The notes: generated by a model from the sequence alone, not told the origin. Shown: positions 17,410-27,690, counted from the stretch's first letter. The stretch is DNA of 64,000 bases from Dehalococcoidales bacterium (GCA_016783135.1 JADHXC010000005.1:1-64000); one strand, 5' to 3'. Program-made: numbers and translations.

Positions 17410-18189
17410 ATGAGCAAGTTCATTGACAGATTGACACGAAGTACGCAAGCAACCTCACCAATGGGGTTCCGGACTGCACAGTCGGCTGCGGTAAAGCCAA
17501 AGCTACAGCTTGTTGCCGTCCTGACCGCCGGTAGTGCGACCGGCGTCAGCGCCGCTGACGCCGGCCTCCTGCGCATTTCAAGGGTGGATGCGGGAGGTGG
17601 TGTCATCAAGAAACTGGCCGGTGCCACGCCGGACATACCCTGGGGTGTCTGGCTGGAGGCGGATGCGTGCGGGCAAATGGACCGGGTGGCGGAACTCGGA
17701 TGTGATTTCGTGGTCTTCCCGGCAGTCGGTACCGCGCTGACGGCCCCCCCGGACGATGGTATCGGCATGGTCCTCCAGATAGAGTCCTCGGTCCCCGAGG
17801 GACAGTTGAGGACAGCCAATGACCTGCCTGTGGACGCGGTACTGGTCACCGCCGAACAGGCAGAATCCGGTCCTGTTACCTGGGACCAGTTGATGCTCTG
17901 GCGGCGCTTTGCCGGTCTGCTGGCAAAACCGCTCCTGGTTTCCATTCCACATAACACCGGGGCTGATGAACTCCAGATGTTGTGGGATGCAGGCATCACT
18001 GGCGTGATTTTCGTTGCGGGGCCTGATAACACGACAGGGGAGTTGATACGTCTCAGGCAGGTGATTGATGGACTCCGGCCACCTTCACCGCGCAAGAAAA
18101 GCAGACCGGAAGCAATCGTACCTCAAATTAGCCCTGGCCGAGAACCGGCGGTCGAGACCGAAGAAGATGACGATGACGATGACGAGTAG
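17410..18189 (+). CDS. Conserved-looking unknown protein with barrel-like repeats and acidic tail
   Basis: A 259-residue protein I cannot assign. Alternating strand/helix segments ('PWGVWLEAD', 'DFVVFPA', 'DAVLVTAEQ', 'PLLVSIPHN', 'GITGVIFVAG') look like a half or degenerate TIM barrel, the last resembling the phosphate-binding ends of FMN or IMPDH barrels. The final 30 residues are a basic Pro/Arg linker followed by an unbroken Asp/Glu tail. It follows the aldo/keto reductase by 22 bases on the same strand, so a functional link is possible. No catalytic motif is evident. Confidence 0.6.
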   Translation: MSKFIDRLTRSTQATSPMGFRTAQSAAVKPKLQLVAVLTAGSATGVSAADAGLLRISRVDAGGGVIKKLAGATPDIPWGVWLEADACGQMDRVAELGCDFVVFPAVGTALTAPPDDGIGMVLQIESSVPEGQLRTANDLPVDAVLVTAEQAESGPVTWDQLMLWRRFAGLLAKPLLVSIPHNTGADELQMLWDAGITGVIFVAGPDNTTGELIRLRQVIDGLRPPSPRKKSRPEAIVPQISPGREPAVETEEDDDDDDE

Positions 18190-18208
18190 TCCGCTACCGG
18201 AGGAATGC

Positions 18209-19348
18209 CTACTGCTGCGCCATCTGCCAGGACTTGCCTTCGGTCGTAATTGACGGGGCAATCACCATCTCTGCCTGCTGCATCTCCCTGATGGTTGATG
18301 CACCGCAGAACCCCATCGCCGTGCGGATTGCCCCCACCAGGTTCTGACTGCCGTTAGTTACAGAAGTGGGACCGAAGAGTATCTGCTCCAGTGGGGCCGT
18401 GGTACCGACCTTGATACGGGTCCCGCGCGGCAGTGCCGGGTGCGGATGTGACATGCCCCAGTGATAACCATGCCCCGGTGCTTCTTTAGCCTGAGCGAAA
18501 ACGGAGCCTATCATTACGGCGTCGGCACCGGCGGCCAGGGCCTTACATACATCGCCGCCCTTACGGAAACCGCCATCGGTGACTATGGGCACGTAGCGCC
18601 CCGACTCCTTGAAGTACTGCTCCCTGGCGGCTGCGCAGTCAATCGTCGCCGTTATCTGGGGGACTCCCATACCGAGCACCTCTCGACTGGTACAGGCTGC
18701 GCCCGGCCCGACGCCAATGAGAACACCGTGGACGCCTGTCCTCATCAGGTCAAGGCAGGCGCCATAACTAACGCAGTTACCGACAACCACCGGTATCGAC
18801 AGCGTTTCGATGAGTTCGGGGAAGATAAGACCCCGCAGGCTCTTGGAGATGTGGCGAGCGGTGGTCACGGTAGACTGGACCACCAGAATATCACCCCCGG
18901 CTTCGACAACCAGAGGGGCAAATTTTTTCGTATTCGTCGGCACTACGGAGGCAGCACACACCCCTCCGCCCTTCTTGATTGCCCGTACCCGGTCCCCAAT
19001 CAGGTTCTCCTTTATCGGTGCGGAGTATATCTTCTGAAGGAGAGCGGTAACCTTGTCGTTGGACGCTCCGGCAATCTCCGCCAGCACCTCGGCAGGGTTC
19101 TCATAGCGGGTCTGTACCCCTTCCAGGTGCAGGACTGCCAGCCCACCCATTTTGCTCATCAGTATGGCGAAATCAACGTCGACGACAGCATCCATCGCTG
19201 ACGCCAGTATCGGGATACTGAAGGTGTGGTCTTCAATCTTGAAGTCGGGGTTTGTCTGGTCGGGGTTGATGGTTACGTCGCCGGGGACCAGGGCAACTTC
19301 GTCGAAGCCATAGGAGCGGCGTAGCTGCTTGAACTGAGGAGTAGTCAT
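18209..19348 (-). CDS. IMP dehydrogenase family protein, GuaB3-like (no CBS domains)
   Basis: A 379-residue FMN/IMPDH-type barrel. The ORF opens 17 codons earlier, but ATG 19348 is preceded by GGGGAGGG at four bases and matches the family start 'SYGFDEVALVPGDVT'. The active-site loop 'GVGPGAACTSRE' keeps the catalytic Cys, and 'TDGGFRKGGDVCKALAAGADAVMIGS' is the phosphate site. The CBS pair of normal IMP dehydrogenase is missing, as in GuaB3 (GMP reductase-like) proteins of Actinobacteria and Chloroflexota. IMP oxidation or GMP reduction is possible; sequence alone does not decide. Confidence 0.87.
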   Translation of the reverse strand: MTTPQFKQLRRSYGFDEVALVPGDVTINPDQTNPDFKIEDHTFSIPILASAMDAVVDVDFAILMSKMGGLAVLHLEGVQTRYENPAEVLAEIAGASNDKVTALLQKIYSAPIKENLIGDRVRAIKKGGGVCAASVVPTNTKKFAPLVVEAGGDILVVQSTVTTARHISKSLRGLIFPELIETLSIPVVVGNCVSYGACLDLMRTGVHGVLIGVGPGAACTSREVLGMGVPQITATIDCAAAREQYFKESGRYVPIVTDGGFRKGGDVCKALAAGADAVMIGSVFAQAKEAPGHGYHWGMSHPHPALPRGTRIKVGTTAPLEQILFGPTSVTNGSQNLVGAIRTAMGFCGASTIREMQQAEMVIAPSITTEGKSWQMAQQ

Positions 19349-19453
19349 GATACCCTCCCCTTTTAAAAGAATGATAGCAAAGCACGGGGTTGCCGTCAAG
19401 GGACGCCCCTGCCCCGGACCATATCCTTATCCGGGCAAGTCCATATGGAGAGA

Positions 19454-19490
19454 TGTCATTCCGAACGGAGCTGCGCGGAGTGAAAAATGA
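19454..19490. repeat. Diverged TGTCATTC-type palindromic repeat
   Basis: TGTCATTCCGAACGGAGC is followed by TGCGCGGAGTGAAAAATGA, an imperfect inverted repeat related to the 12193-12227 hairpin. It lies in the gap upstream of guaB3-like (divergent from rsmI). Confidence 0.5.
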
Positions 19491-19550
19491 GAGGTAAGGG
19501 GAAGCTCTCTTCTTGTGTGGGAAGCAGCATCGGCTGTACCGGTATGCCAC

Positions 19551-19696
19551 TAACAGGGTGATGGAAAAGGGGAGTCCAGAGGGGTTTTACCCTTTGGCAG
19601 GGGTCTGGGGGTGTCCCCCAGATATGAATTTTACCCCCTTCCTGGCTAGGAAGGGGGTCAGGGGGATGGTCGAAAGAGTTTTTCAGCAGCCTGCTA
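19551..19696. mobile_element. MITE-like element, copy B (short form)
   Basis: 146 bases bounded by TA-ACAGG and CCTGC-TA, with inverted ends TAACAGGGTGATGGAAAA and, from the right, TAGCAGGCTGCTGAAAAA. The interior matches copy A: 'GGGAGTCCAGAGGGG', 'GGCAGGGGTCTGGGGGTG', 'TCCCCCAGATAT', 'TTCCTGGC...GGAAGGG' and 'GGTCGAAAGAGTTT'. There is no ORF. It is inserted upstream of the rsmI promoter. Confidence 0.78.
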
Positions 19697-19719
19697 ATGT
19701 ACCGAACGAGTACATCGTC

Positions 19720-19748
19720 TGGACGGCCAATGCAGGGTGCGTTATAAT
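19720..19748 (+). promoter_or_regulatory. Promoter for rsmI
   Basis: TGGACG at 19720 and a perfect TATAAT at 19743 are separated by 17 bases, 27 bases upstream of the rsmI ATG and 23 bases after MITE copy B. Confidence 0.6.
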
Positions 19749-19775
19749 AACTAAGCCGAGGGAAAGAGGAAGGTA

Positions 19776-20591
19776 ATGCCCGTCCTTTATATTGTGGCGA
19801 CTCCCATAGGCAATCTGGAGGATATCTCATTGCGTGCCTTGCGTACCCTGCGTGAAGTGAAGCTTATCGCTGCCGAAGATACCCGCAAGACGAGGCGGTT
19901 GCTTAACAGGTACGAAATCAAGACACCGCTGACGAGCTTTCATGAACACAGCGGGCATGCCAGGCTTACCCAAATCCTGGGCCACATCGAGGAAGGGGAC
20001 GTTGCCCTCGTCTCCGAGGCAGGAATGCCCGGCATATCCGACCCCGGCTATGAACTGGTGACGGCAGCCATCCATCAGGGCGTCACGGTGGTCCCAATCC
20101 CCGGGCCATCGGCGGTAACGGCGGCACTGGCTGTCTCCGGGCTGTCCGCGGAAAGGTTTTCCTGTCTGGGCTTTCTGCCCGGCAGGGCAAATGCCCGGCA
20201 ACGCGTGCTGGAAAGCATCGCCGGAGACCCGGCTACAATCGTCATTTTCGAGGCCCCGCACCGCCTGACGGCATCCCTGAGTGATATTGCAGAGGTGCTC
20301 GGTGACCGCAGGATTGCCGTCTGCCGTGAACTCACCAAGATTCACGAGGAGGTGTTTCGTGGTACTGTCAGTCAGGCCGCGGCACATTTCGCCGGACCCA
20401 GGGGTGAGTTCACCCTGGTTATCGAGGGAAGACGGGAACAGGACCGACCGCAGATAACCGGGGATATCGAGCGTCAGCTAAGAGACATGCGTCTTTCCGG
20501 GATGCCGGCCAAAGAGGCCGTAGCTATCGTGGCCGGGGAGACGGGCCTATCGAGAAGAGAGCTTTACCGCACCTGGCTCAGGCTGGTCTGA
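19776..20591 (+). CDS. rsmI: 16S rRNA (cytidine(1402)-2'-O)-methyltransferase
   Basis: A 271-residue tetrapyrrole-methylase-fold enzyme. Its N-terminus 'LYIVATPIGNLEDISLRALRTL', 'AEDTRKTRRLL', 'SEAGMPGISDPG' and 'PIPGPSAVTAALA' are RsmI signatures. It 2'-O-methylates C1402 in the ribosomal P site using S-adenosylmethionine. GGAAGG precedes the ATG. It is followed on the same strand by a small zinc-ribbon protein and metG. Confidence 0.95.
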   Translation: MPVLYIVATPIGNLEDISLRALRTLREVKLIAAEDTRKTRRLLNRYEIKTPLTSFHEHSGHARLTQILGHIEEGDVALVSEAGMPGISDPGYELVTAAIHQGVTVVPIPGPSAVTAALAVSGLSAERFSCLGFLPGRANARQRVLESIAGDPATIVIFEAPHRLTASLSDIAEVLGDRRIAVCRELTKIHEEVFRGTVSQAAAHFAGPRGEFTLVIEGRREQDRPQITGDIERQLRDMRLSGMPAKEAVAIVAGETGLSRRELYRTWLRLV

Positions 20592-20638
20592 GGTTGTGCA
20601 AAAGAAACAGGGGAGACTGACAAGGGAGGAATGAACCG

Positions 20639-20899
20639 GTGCGACAAGGATGTATATCCCTGGGGAAGGTACAGTGTGACGGCTGCAAGAACACCATTCC
20701 ATATGCGGAGCGCTATCTGTTAGTCGATGAGGAGGATGGAGTCGAAGTTGAGGGCGGCAAAAAGGCCTGTTATTGCGTGAACTGCAGCCTGGGAAAAGGC
20801 TACGCCAGGTACAGAGAGGAGAAGAACGAACGGGTGCTGACGTTCTTCCCTGTAGAGCCCGAACCACAGGACATAACCCCGCAAGACCTGGTTCAGTGA
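20639..20899 (+). CDS. Small CxxC-containing protein, unknown
   Basis: An 86-residue protein with a probable zinc ribbon: 'CDGCKNTIPYAERYLLVDE' then 'CYCVNCSLGKGYARYR'. The start is a GTG with GGAGG about ten bases upstream. It lies between rsmI and metG with a six-base gap to metG, so it is probably co-transcribed. No family recognised; nucleic-acid or protein binding is plausible from the zinc ribbon only. Confidence 0.65.
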   Translation: MRQGCISLGKVQCDGCKNTIPYAERYLLVDEEDGVEVEGGKKACYCVNCSLGKGYARYREEKNERVLTFFPVEPEPQDITPQDLVQ

Positions 20900-20905
20900 C
20901 GGATT

Positions 20906-22573
20906 ATGAGTGAGAGAATACTCATTTGCGTTGCCTGGCCCTATGCCAATGGCTCGTTGCACCTGGGTCAGATTGCCGGGGCGTATCTGCCTCCGGACAT
21001 CTTTGCCCGGTACCACCGTACCAAAGGGAATGAAGTAGTCATGGTCTCCGGGTCTGACAGTCATGGCACACCGACGACCATCAAAGCGGAACAGGAAGGA
21101 AAAACTCCGGAAGAGATAGCAGCGTTCTACCAGCAGGAACACCAGGATTGCTGGCAGAAACTGGGCATCTCCTACGACCTGTATACCACCACCGGCACCG
21201 AGAACCACGCCGAAGTAGCCCAGGACATGTTCCTGAGACTCCTTGAGCAAGGCTACCTGTACAGGCAGACGGTGTCCCAGGCATACTGCCCGAACTGCCA
21301 CCGCTTCCTGCCCGACCGCTATGTCGAGGGCACCTGTCCGCATTGCCAGTCGCCCAACGCCCGCGGAGACCAGTGTGAGGCCTGCGGCAAACTGCTGGAC
21401 GCCCCGGACCTTGTCGACGCGCGTTGCCGCATCTGTGGTACGCCTCCTGCCTATCGAGACTCGGAGCAGTTCTACCTGAGACTGTCTAACTTCAGGGACC
21501 GGCTGCTGGAATGGGTCAGGCAGCAGACCCACTGGCGGCAGAACGTCCTGAACTTCACCACGCGCTTCCTGGAAGAGGGACTGATAGACCGGGCGTTCAC
21601 CCGTGACATAGACTGGGGAGTACCCGTACCGGTAGAGGGTTTCGAGGAGAAACGTATCTACGTGTGGTTCGAAGCCGTCATGGGCTACCTCTCCGCCACC
21701 AAGGAGTGGGCCAGACTGCAGGGGGACCCGGAGAGATGGCGCCGGTTCTGGCAGGAAGAGTCGAAGAGCTACTACTTCATCGGCAAGGACAATATCGCCT
21801 ATCACACTATAATCTGGCCGGCGCTGCTGATGGGCTACGGGGGCCTCAACCTCCCCTATGACGTCCCGGCCAACGAGTTCCTGACCATTGAGGGCGGGAA
21901 GTTCTCCACCAGCCGAAACTGGGCTATCTGGCTGCCGGACTATCTGTCGCGGTACGACCCCGACCCGCTGCGCTACATACTGTCCATCAACATGCCGGAG
22001 ACCTCGGATACCGACTTCTCCTGGCGGGAGTTCGTCCGCCGCAACAATGACGAACTGGTGGCCACCTACGGGAACCTGGTCCACCGGGTGCTCACCATCA
22101 CCTACCGCAACTTCGACGGCTGCGTACCGACGCCCGGTACACCGGATGAGCGGAGCCAGCAACTCATTGACAGAGCAAAGGACACGCTTGACCGCATGGA
22201 TACACTGCTCTACGGGTGTCATTTCAAGGAGGCAATCGGGGTCGCTATGGCCCTGGCCCACGAGGCAAACCGATACCTGGACGAAAAAGCACCGTGGAAG
22301 GCCGTCAAGGAGGACCGGCAAGCCGCCGCGGACTCACTGTACGTGGCCCTCTACGTCATCTCCGGCCTGAAAACAGCGCTGTACCCGTTCCTGCCATTCA
22401 GCTCTCAGAAGCTGCACGAGATGCTGGGGTTCGAGGGCAGAGTGGAGGAGTACGGCTGGAAACCGACCGTGCCGGAACCGGGTCAGAAGCTGCAGGCTCC
22501 GCAACCGCTTTTCACCAAGCTGGATGAGAAGGTCGTGGAAGAAGAGACCAACCGGTTGGGTACGGAACAGTAG
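20906..22573 (+). CDS. metG: Methionine--tRNA ligase
   Basis: A 555-residue class I synthetase. The nucleotide-binding signature is 'PYANGSLHLGQIAG' and the KMSKS loop is 'GGKFSTSRN'. The connective peptide carries four zinc-ligand pairs ('CPNCHRF', 'CPHCQSP', 'CEACGKL', 'CRICGTP'), the double-knuckle form of archaeal and some bacterial MetRS. It has the helical anticodon domain but no C-terminal EMAP-like dimerisation domain. It charges tRNA-Met. The next gene, a prenyl synthase, is 39 bases downstream. Confidence 0.95.
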   Translation: MSERILICVAWPYANGSLHLGQIAGAYLPPDIFARYHRTKGNEVVMVSGSDSHGTPTTIKAEQEGKTPEEIAAFYQQEHQDCWQKLGISYDLYTTTGTENHAEVAQDMFLRLLEQGYLYRQTVSQAYCPNCHRFLPDRYVEGTCPHCQSPNARGDQCEACGKLLDAPDLVDARCRICGTPPAYRDSEQFYLRLSNFRDRLLEWVRQQTHWRQNVLNFTTRFLEEGLIDRAFTRDIDWGVPVPVEGFEEKRIYVWFEAVMGYLSATKEWARLQGDPERWRRFWQEESKSYYFIGKDNIAYHTIIWPALLMGYGGLNLPYDVPANEFLTIEGGKFSTSRNWAIWLPDYLSRYDPDPLRYILSINMPETSDTDFSWREFVRRNNDELVATYGNLVHRVLTITYRNFDGCVPTPGTPDERSQQLIDRAKDTLDRMDTLLYGCHFKEAIGVAMALAHEANRYLDEKAPWKAVKEDRQAAADSLYVALYVISGLKTALYPFLPFSSQKLHEMLGFEGRVEEYGWKPTVPEPGQKLQAPQPLFTKLDEKVVEEETNRLGTEQ

Positions 22574-22612
22574 CAGGGACCCGGCAGCCTGTCCACAGCA
22601 AAGGGGGGAATC

Positions 22613-23578
22613 TTGGAGCTAGATGAGATTTGCAGACCGGTGAGCGAAGACCTTACCGAGGTCGAGGTGAGACTGAAAGCGGCCGGCGAGGTCGATTCTC
22701 CCGGCCTTTCCGAGCTCCTGGACTACGGTCTGAAAGGCGGCGGTAAGAGGATTCGCCCAATCCTTGTCCTGCTGTCCGGTCGGCTCTTTGACGGCTCCAG
22801 TGACCACCTTATGCCGATGGCACTGGCGGTGGAGTTGACCCACCTGGCCACTCTGGTGCACGATGACACAATTGATAACTCGGTGGTACGCTGGGGCAGG
22901 CCCACCATCAACACCCTGTGGGGCTCGGAACAGGCGGTACTGCTCGGTGACTACCTCTTCGCCCGTGGCGGAGAACTCACGGCATCCACAGGAAATATCC
23001 GTGTCATCAAGCTCCTTTCAAAGACCCTGATGATAATAACGGGCGGCGAGGTAGCCCAGGCCCGTAGTGCCTTTAACCTGGAGCAGACGCGGGAACACTA
23101 TTTTAACAGGATTTCCGGTAAGACGGCCTCGCTGTTCGTTCTGGCCACGGAGTCCGGGGCAGCCCTGGCCGGAGCACCGGAGGAATCCATCCAGATTCTC
23201 CAGGAGTACGGTAATAATCTGGGTATTGCCTTCCAGATTGTGGATGATATCCTGGACTTCATTAGCAGTGAAGAGGAGATGGGCAAGCCGGTGGGGTCTG
23301 ACCTGACCCAGGGCACACTTACCCTCCCGGGAATGCTCCTGCTGGAACAATACCCGGAAGACAACCCGATAAAGAAGCTGTTCCAGGAGCGGGGTGGTTG
23401 GGAGTATATCACGCGGGCAATAGACCTGGTGCGCAACTCGCCGATAATTGACCAGTGCTTTGACATTGCCACCAGGTACCACAACCGGGCCTGCCGTCGA
23501 CTCGACCAATTACCGGATAACGAGTTCCGGCAATCACTATACGGTCTGGCCGACTTTATCATCACCCGGCGGAAATAA
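22613..23578 (+). CDS. Polyprenyl diphosphate synthase
   Basis: A 321-residue trans-isoprenyl synthase. The first Asp motif is shortened to 'VHDDTIDN' (DDxxD), and the second is 'QIVDDILDF'. Bulkier chain-length residues upstream of the first motif ('THLATLVHDD') suggest long products such as hepta- to nonaprenyl diphosphate for menaquinone side chains rather than farnesyl. The start is TTG with AAGGGGGG upstream. It ends the rsmI-metG run. Confidence 0.88.
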   Translation: MELDEICRPVSEDLTEVEVRLKAAGEVDSPGLSELLDYGLKGGGKRIRPILVLLSGRLFDGSSDHLMPMALAVELTHLATLVHDDTIDNSVVRWGRPTINTLWGSEQAVLLGDYLFARGGELTASTGNIRVIKLLSKTLMIITGGEVAQARSAFNLEQTREHYFNRISGKTASLFVLATESGAALAGAPEESIQILQEYGNNLGIAFQIVDDILDFISSEEEMGKPVGSDLTQGTLTLPGMLLLEQYPEDNPIKKLFQERGGWEYITRAIDLVRNSPIIDQCFDIATRYHNRACRRLDQLPDNEFRQSLYGLADFIITRRK

Positions 23579-23625
23579 TCGCTGCCGGGTCCCTAATCCG
23601 TCGATTCTTCAGGGGAGACCTTACC

Positions 23626-23660
23626 TGTCATTGCGAGGAGCCGCAGGCGACGAAGCAATC
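23626..23660. repeat. TGTCATTGCGAGG-type palindromic repeat
   Basis: TGTCATTGCGAGGAGCCGCA then GGCGACGAAGCAATC is an inverted repeat (ATTGC...GCAAT) of a type dispersed widely in Dehalococcoidia and other bacteria. It lies after the prenyl synthase, and further decayed repeat material continues to 23740. Confidence 0.6.
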
Positions 23661-23830
23661 TATGGAAATAGAGGTGAGATTGCGCGCCACTGGACTTAGT
23701 GGCGCTCGCTTCGCTCGTAAAGACGTGGAAAACTGTCGATTGGGCCAGCCACTCTTGAGGTGGGCCTTTTTAATCTGGACTCATGGATTAGGGACGGGTG
23801 ACACGCCGTTGACATGTCATTCTGAGCTTC

Positions 23831-23884
23831 CCTGCTGGCTTTGCCAGCAGGCCTAGTGCAAACCTGCTGGCTTTGCCAGCAGGC

Positions 23885-23889
<5 letters not shown>
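23831..23889. repeat. Two tandem CCTGCTGGC hairpins, the second supplying the ftsH stop codon
   Basis: CCTGCTGGC-TTT-GCCAGCAGG followed by CCTAGT occurs twice, at 23831-23857 and 23863-23889. Each is a perfect 9-bp hairpin. The TAG of ftsH (minus strand) is the CTA inside the second CCTAGT. The pair would also form strong structures at the end of both the plus-strand prenyl synthase region and ftsH, so it may act as a shared terminator. Confidence 0.8.
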
Positions 23890-25822
<1,933 letters not shown>

Positions 25823-25836
25823 CCGTCACCTCAATA

Positions 25837-25898
25837 GCTAGCATAACCGGTGCTAGCCCAGATAGACTTATTATACCAGAATTACGTCAGGCTGGAAA
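25837..25898 (-). promoter_or_regulatory. ftsH promoter and leader palindrome
   Basis: On the minus strand, TTTCCA and TATAAT (complement of 25870-25875) are 17 bases apart, with TGG before the -10 making it extended. Between the start point and the ATG lies GCTAGCA-TAACCGG-TGCTAGC (25837-25857), a perfect 7-bp inverted repeat that could be an operator or an RNA hairpin. It is not a CIRCE element. Confidence 0.5.
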
Positions 25899-25979
25899 GC
25901 CGGGCTACTGTTACGGCAATGCTACGTTCTCCTACGGCCCGGGTGCCTTTCAAGCGGAGTCAGCCCGCAGCAGCAGATA

Positions 25980-26819
25980 TCAGACCGCTTCCTTAAGGCC
26001 CCGGTAGGTCTCCTGCAGAAGCAGGGCGTCCCCTTCCAGGTTGGGACTCTCACAGACCAGCACCCCCTTGACATCATGGTCCCTGAGAGCCTTCATCAGT
26101 TCAACGTACGCCAGGTCCGATTCCTCAAGGTCCAGGTGCTTCCTCTCCCCCTTGTCGCCGTAGGCAATCCCGGCAACATGGATGTGCATGTCGTCCAGGG
26201 CAGCCCTGCCCAGCCGTCCCTCGATACGCGAGAGGATGGTGCTGAACTCGTCGTATGAGTTGTATCTGCCGGTCCGGGCATGGTAGTGAGCGAAGTCAAT
26301 ACAGGGAGCGACCCTTTCCAGCTCGACGGAGAGATTCAGTATCTCCTCCAGGTCTCCGAACTGGCTGGGCTTGCCCATCACCTCCGGTCGAATCCATAAC
26401 CGGTTACCCTCCGCATCAAGCTCATCCAGCACGTCAGCCAGATTCTTCTTTACGGTCTCGTAGACCTGCTCCGGGGGGTCACCCATATAGAAGGCGGCGT
26501 GGAAGACCACGCTGACCGCACCACACATGGCACCGACACGGGCGGTCTTCAGAAGTCTCTCCTGGCTGGCCCTTACCTTGTCCGGCTCGCGAGCATTGAG
26601 GTTGATGTAGTACGGAGCGTGGGCAGTCAGCCTTATCCCGCTCCGGGCAGCGGTTTCGGCTACCTCATGGGCAACTGCCTCACCCATGTGGACACCCCGT
26701 ACAAATTCAAGCTCCAGGCAGCCCAGCCCGAGCTCGGCCGCTCGCTCAATCCCGCCGACGGTGGACTTCACCGCTGCACTACGGGGGGTACCGGCAGTGC
26801 CGAAGAGCAACCCTGCCAT
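25980..26819 (-). CDS. Endonuclease IV-like TIM-barrel protein
   Basis: A 279-residue AP-endonuclease-2 fold protein. Metal-ligand candidates appear in the right order: 'TAHAPYYINL', 'VVFHAAF', 'RPEVMGK', 'IDFAHYHAR', 'DDMHIHVAG' and 'VCESPNLE'. 'TAHAPYYINL' and 'IRPEVMGK' resemble Nfo closely. The Asp-x-His pair near the C-terminus of Nfo is altered ('ERKHLDLE'). So it may be a real AP endonuclease for base-excision repair or a related archaeal-type homologue. GGGAGG lies upstream of the ATG. Confidence 0.78.
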   Translation of the reverse strand: MAGLLFGTAGTPRSAAVKSTVGGIERAAELGLGCLELEFVRGVHMGEAVAHEVAETAARSGIRLTAHAPYYINLNAREPDKVRASQERLLKTARVGAMCGAVSVVFHAAFYMGDPPEQVYETVKKNLADVLDELDAEGNRLWIRPEVMGKPSQFGDLEEILNLSVELERVAPCIDFAHYHARTGRYNSYDEFSTILSRIEGRLGRAALDDMHIHVAGIAYGDKGERKHLDLEESDLAYVELMKALRDHDVKGVLVCESPNLEGDALLLQETYRGLKEAV

Positions 26820-26918
26820 TCTTACTGACCTCCCTGACTTACCGGCATCATATCTCGGGTCCTATTTGGTGTCAAGGCAAGGAGGGCCTTCCCCCTGCCT
26901 GTCATCGCGGGCCGAAAC

Positions 26919-26962
26919 TCTGAGCAAAGCCAAGAGGCAGCGTCGCCGCAGTCAGCGGCGCG
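26919..26962. repeat. 44-bp dispersed repeat, copy 1
   Basis: TCTGAGCAAAGCCAAGAGGC followed by AGCGTCGCCGCAGTCAGCGGCGCG is identical over 44 bases to 27155-27198. It contains a CGCCGC...GCGGCG hairpin. A TGTCATTCTAAACGAAAGG half-repeat follows at 26980. Confidence 0.75.
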
Positions 26963-27154
26963 CAATTTACCCTCCACAGATGTCATTCTAAACGAAAGGA
27001 AGTATCTCAAAGGACTACCAGTCGCTTTCAGAGAGGGGATGGGGTTACCCAGTAGTAATCATGTTATCTAATGAGATTCAGTTCCACAGAGGTCAGCAAT
27101 GCAGGACTATGTTCCTTGCAACGACAATGCCGAGGCTTGAACTCGACCCGTCAT

Positions 27155-27198
27155 TCTGAGCAAAGCCAAGAGGCAGCGTCGCCGCAGTCAGCGGCGCG
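27155..27198. repeat. 44-bp dispersed repeat, copy 2
   Basis: Identical over 44 bases to 26919-26962. Here it is preceded by CGTCATTCTGAGC, linking it to the TGTCATTCTGAGC family, and followed by a GCCGAC-GCCGC-GTCGGC hairpin and CTCGCAGTGAC, the complementary far end of such repeats. Apart from these repeats the 486-base gap 26820-27305 holds no gene that I can support. Confidence 0.75.
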
Positions 27199-27264
27199 TC
27201 GCTAAGGCCGACGCCGCGTCGGCACGCTCCTCGCAGTGACACCCGGTGTCCGTCCATGGTGTGG

Positions 27265-27270
27265 TATAAT
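27265..27270 (+). promoter_or_regulatory. -10 box upstream of rsfS
   Basis: A perfect TATAAT at 27265 would start transcription near 27277. This excludes the TTG at 27276 as a translation start and supports the CTG at 27306. No good -35 is visible at 16-18 bases. Confidence 0.45.
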
Positions 27271-27305
27271 ACTGCTTGAACAGGTTCTTATCCGGGGGTA
27301 GGCGT

Positions 27306-27650
27306 CTGGAAGGGATAGAAGTAGCACGGAAAGCAGTAGAAGCCGCCAGCGAAAAGCAAGCCTCTGACGTTGTCCTGCTCGATGTGGACCGCATCTGTAG
27401 CTTCGCCAGCTACTTTGTGATATGCAGCGGTGAGAGTGAGAGGCAGATTGCTGCCATCCACGACGCGATTGAGGAGACGCTGAAGATAGAGGGCCTCAGA
27501 CCCCACCACCGCGAGGGTGACCTGGACTCAGGCTGGCTCCTGCTCGACTTCGGAGACGTTATTGTGCACATCTTTGCCCCCGCCGAGCGTGAGTACTACC
27601 AGCTGGACGAACTATGGAGTCAGGCTATCCCCGTAGTCCGGATTCAGTGA
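27306..27650 (+). CDS. rsfS: Ribosome silencing factor RsfS, apparent CTG start
   Basis: A 114-residue RsfS/Iojap protein that binds uL14 and blocks subunit joining under starvation. Signatures are 'DVVLLDVDRICSFASYFVICSGESERQIAAI', 'GDLDSGWLLLDFGDVIVHIF' and 'REYYQLDELW'. The track start (TTG 27276) sits on the predicted transcript start; the family N-terminus (LEGIEVARKAVEAA) begins at CTG 27306, a few bases after GGGGGTAGG. The stop codon lies in the first unit of a 15-bp direct repeat. Confidence 0.88.
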   Translation: MEGIEVARKAVEAASEKQASDVVLLDVDRICSFASYFVICSGESERQIAAIHDAIEETLKIEGLRPHHREGDLDSGWLLLDFGDVIVHIFAPAEREYYQLDELWSQAIPVVRIQ

Positions 27651-27685
27651 ATGCTGATTCAGTGAATGCCGATTCAAAGAATCGG
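27641..27685. terminator. 15-bp tandem repeat and hairpin after rsfS
   Basis: GATTCAGTGAATGC occurs twice in tandem at 27641 and 27656, then CCGATTC-AAA-GAATCGG (27669-27685) forms a 7-bp hairpin followed by GGGTTTCAG. It lies between the convergent rsfS and ndk genes and may terminate both. Confidence 0.5.
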
Positions 27686-27690
27686 GGGTT

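Noticed and set aside
16773-18095. 440-residue minus-strand ORF
   Set aside because: Spans antisense to two plus-strand genes, one a clear aldo/keto reductase with ferredoxin clusters.
20720-22321. 533-residue minus-strand ORF
   Set aside because: It lies fully antisense to metG, which has all synthetase motifs; its translation shows no domain and is a GC-rich shadow.
26919-27198. CRISPR-like pair of identical repeats
   Set aside because: Only two copies 236 bases apart, with no regular spacers and no cas genes; they are dispersed palindromic repeats.
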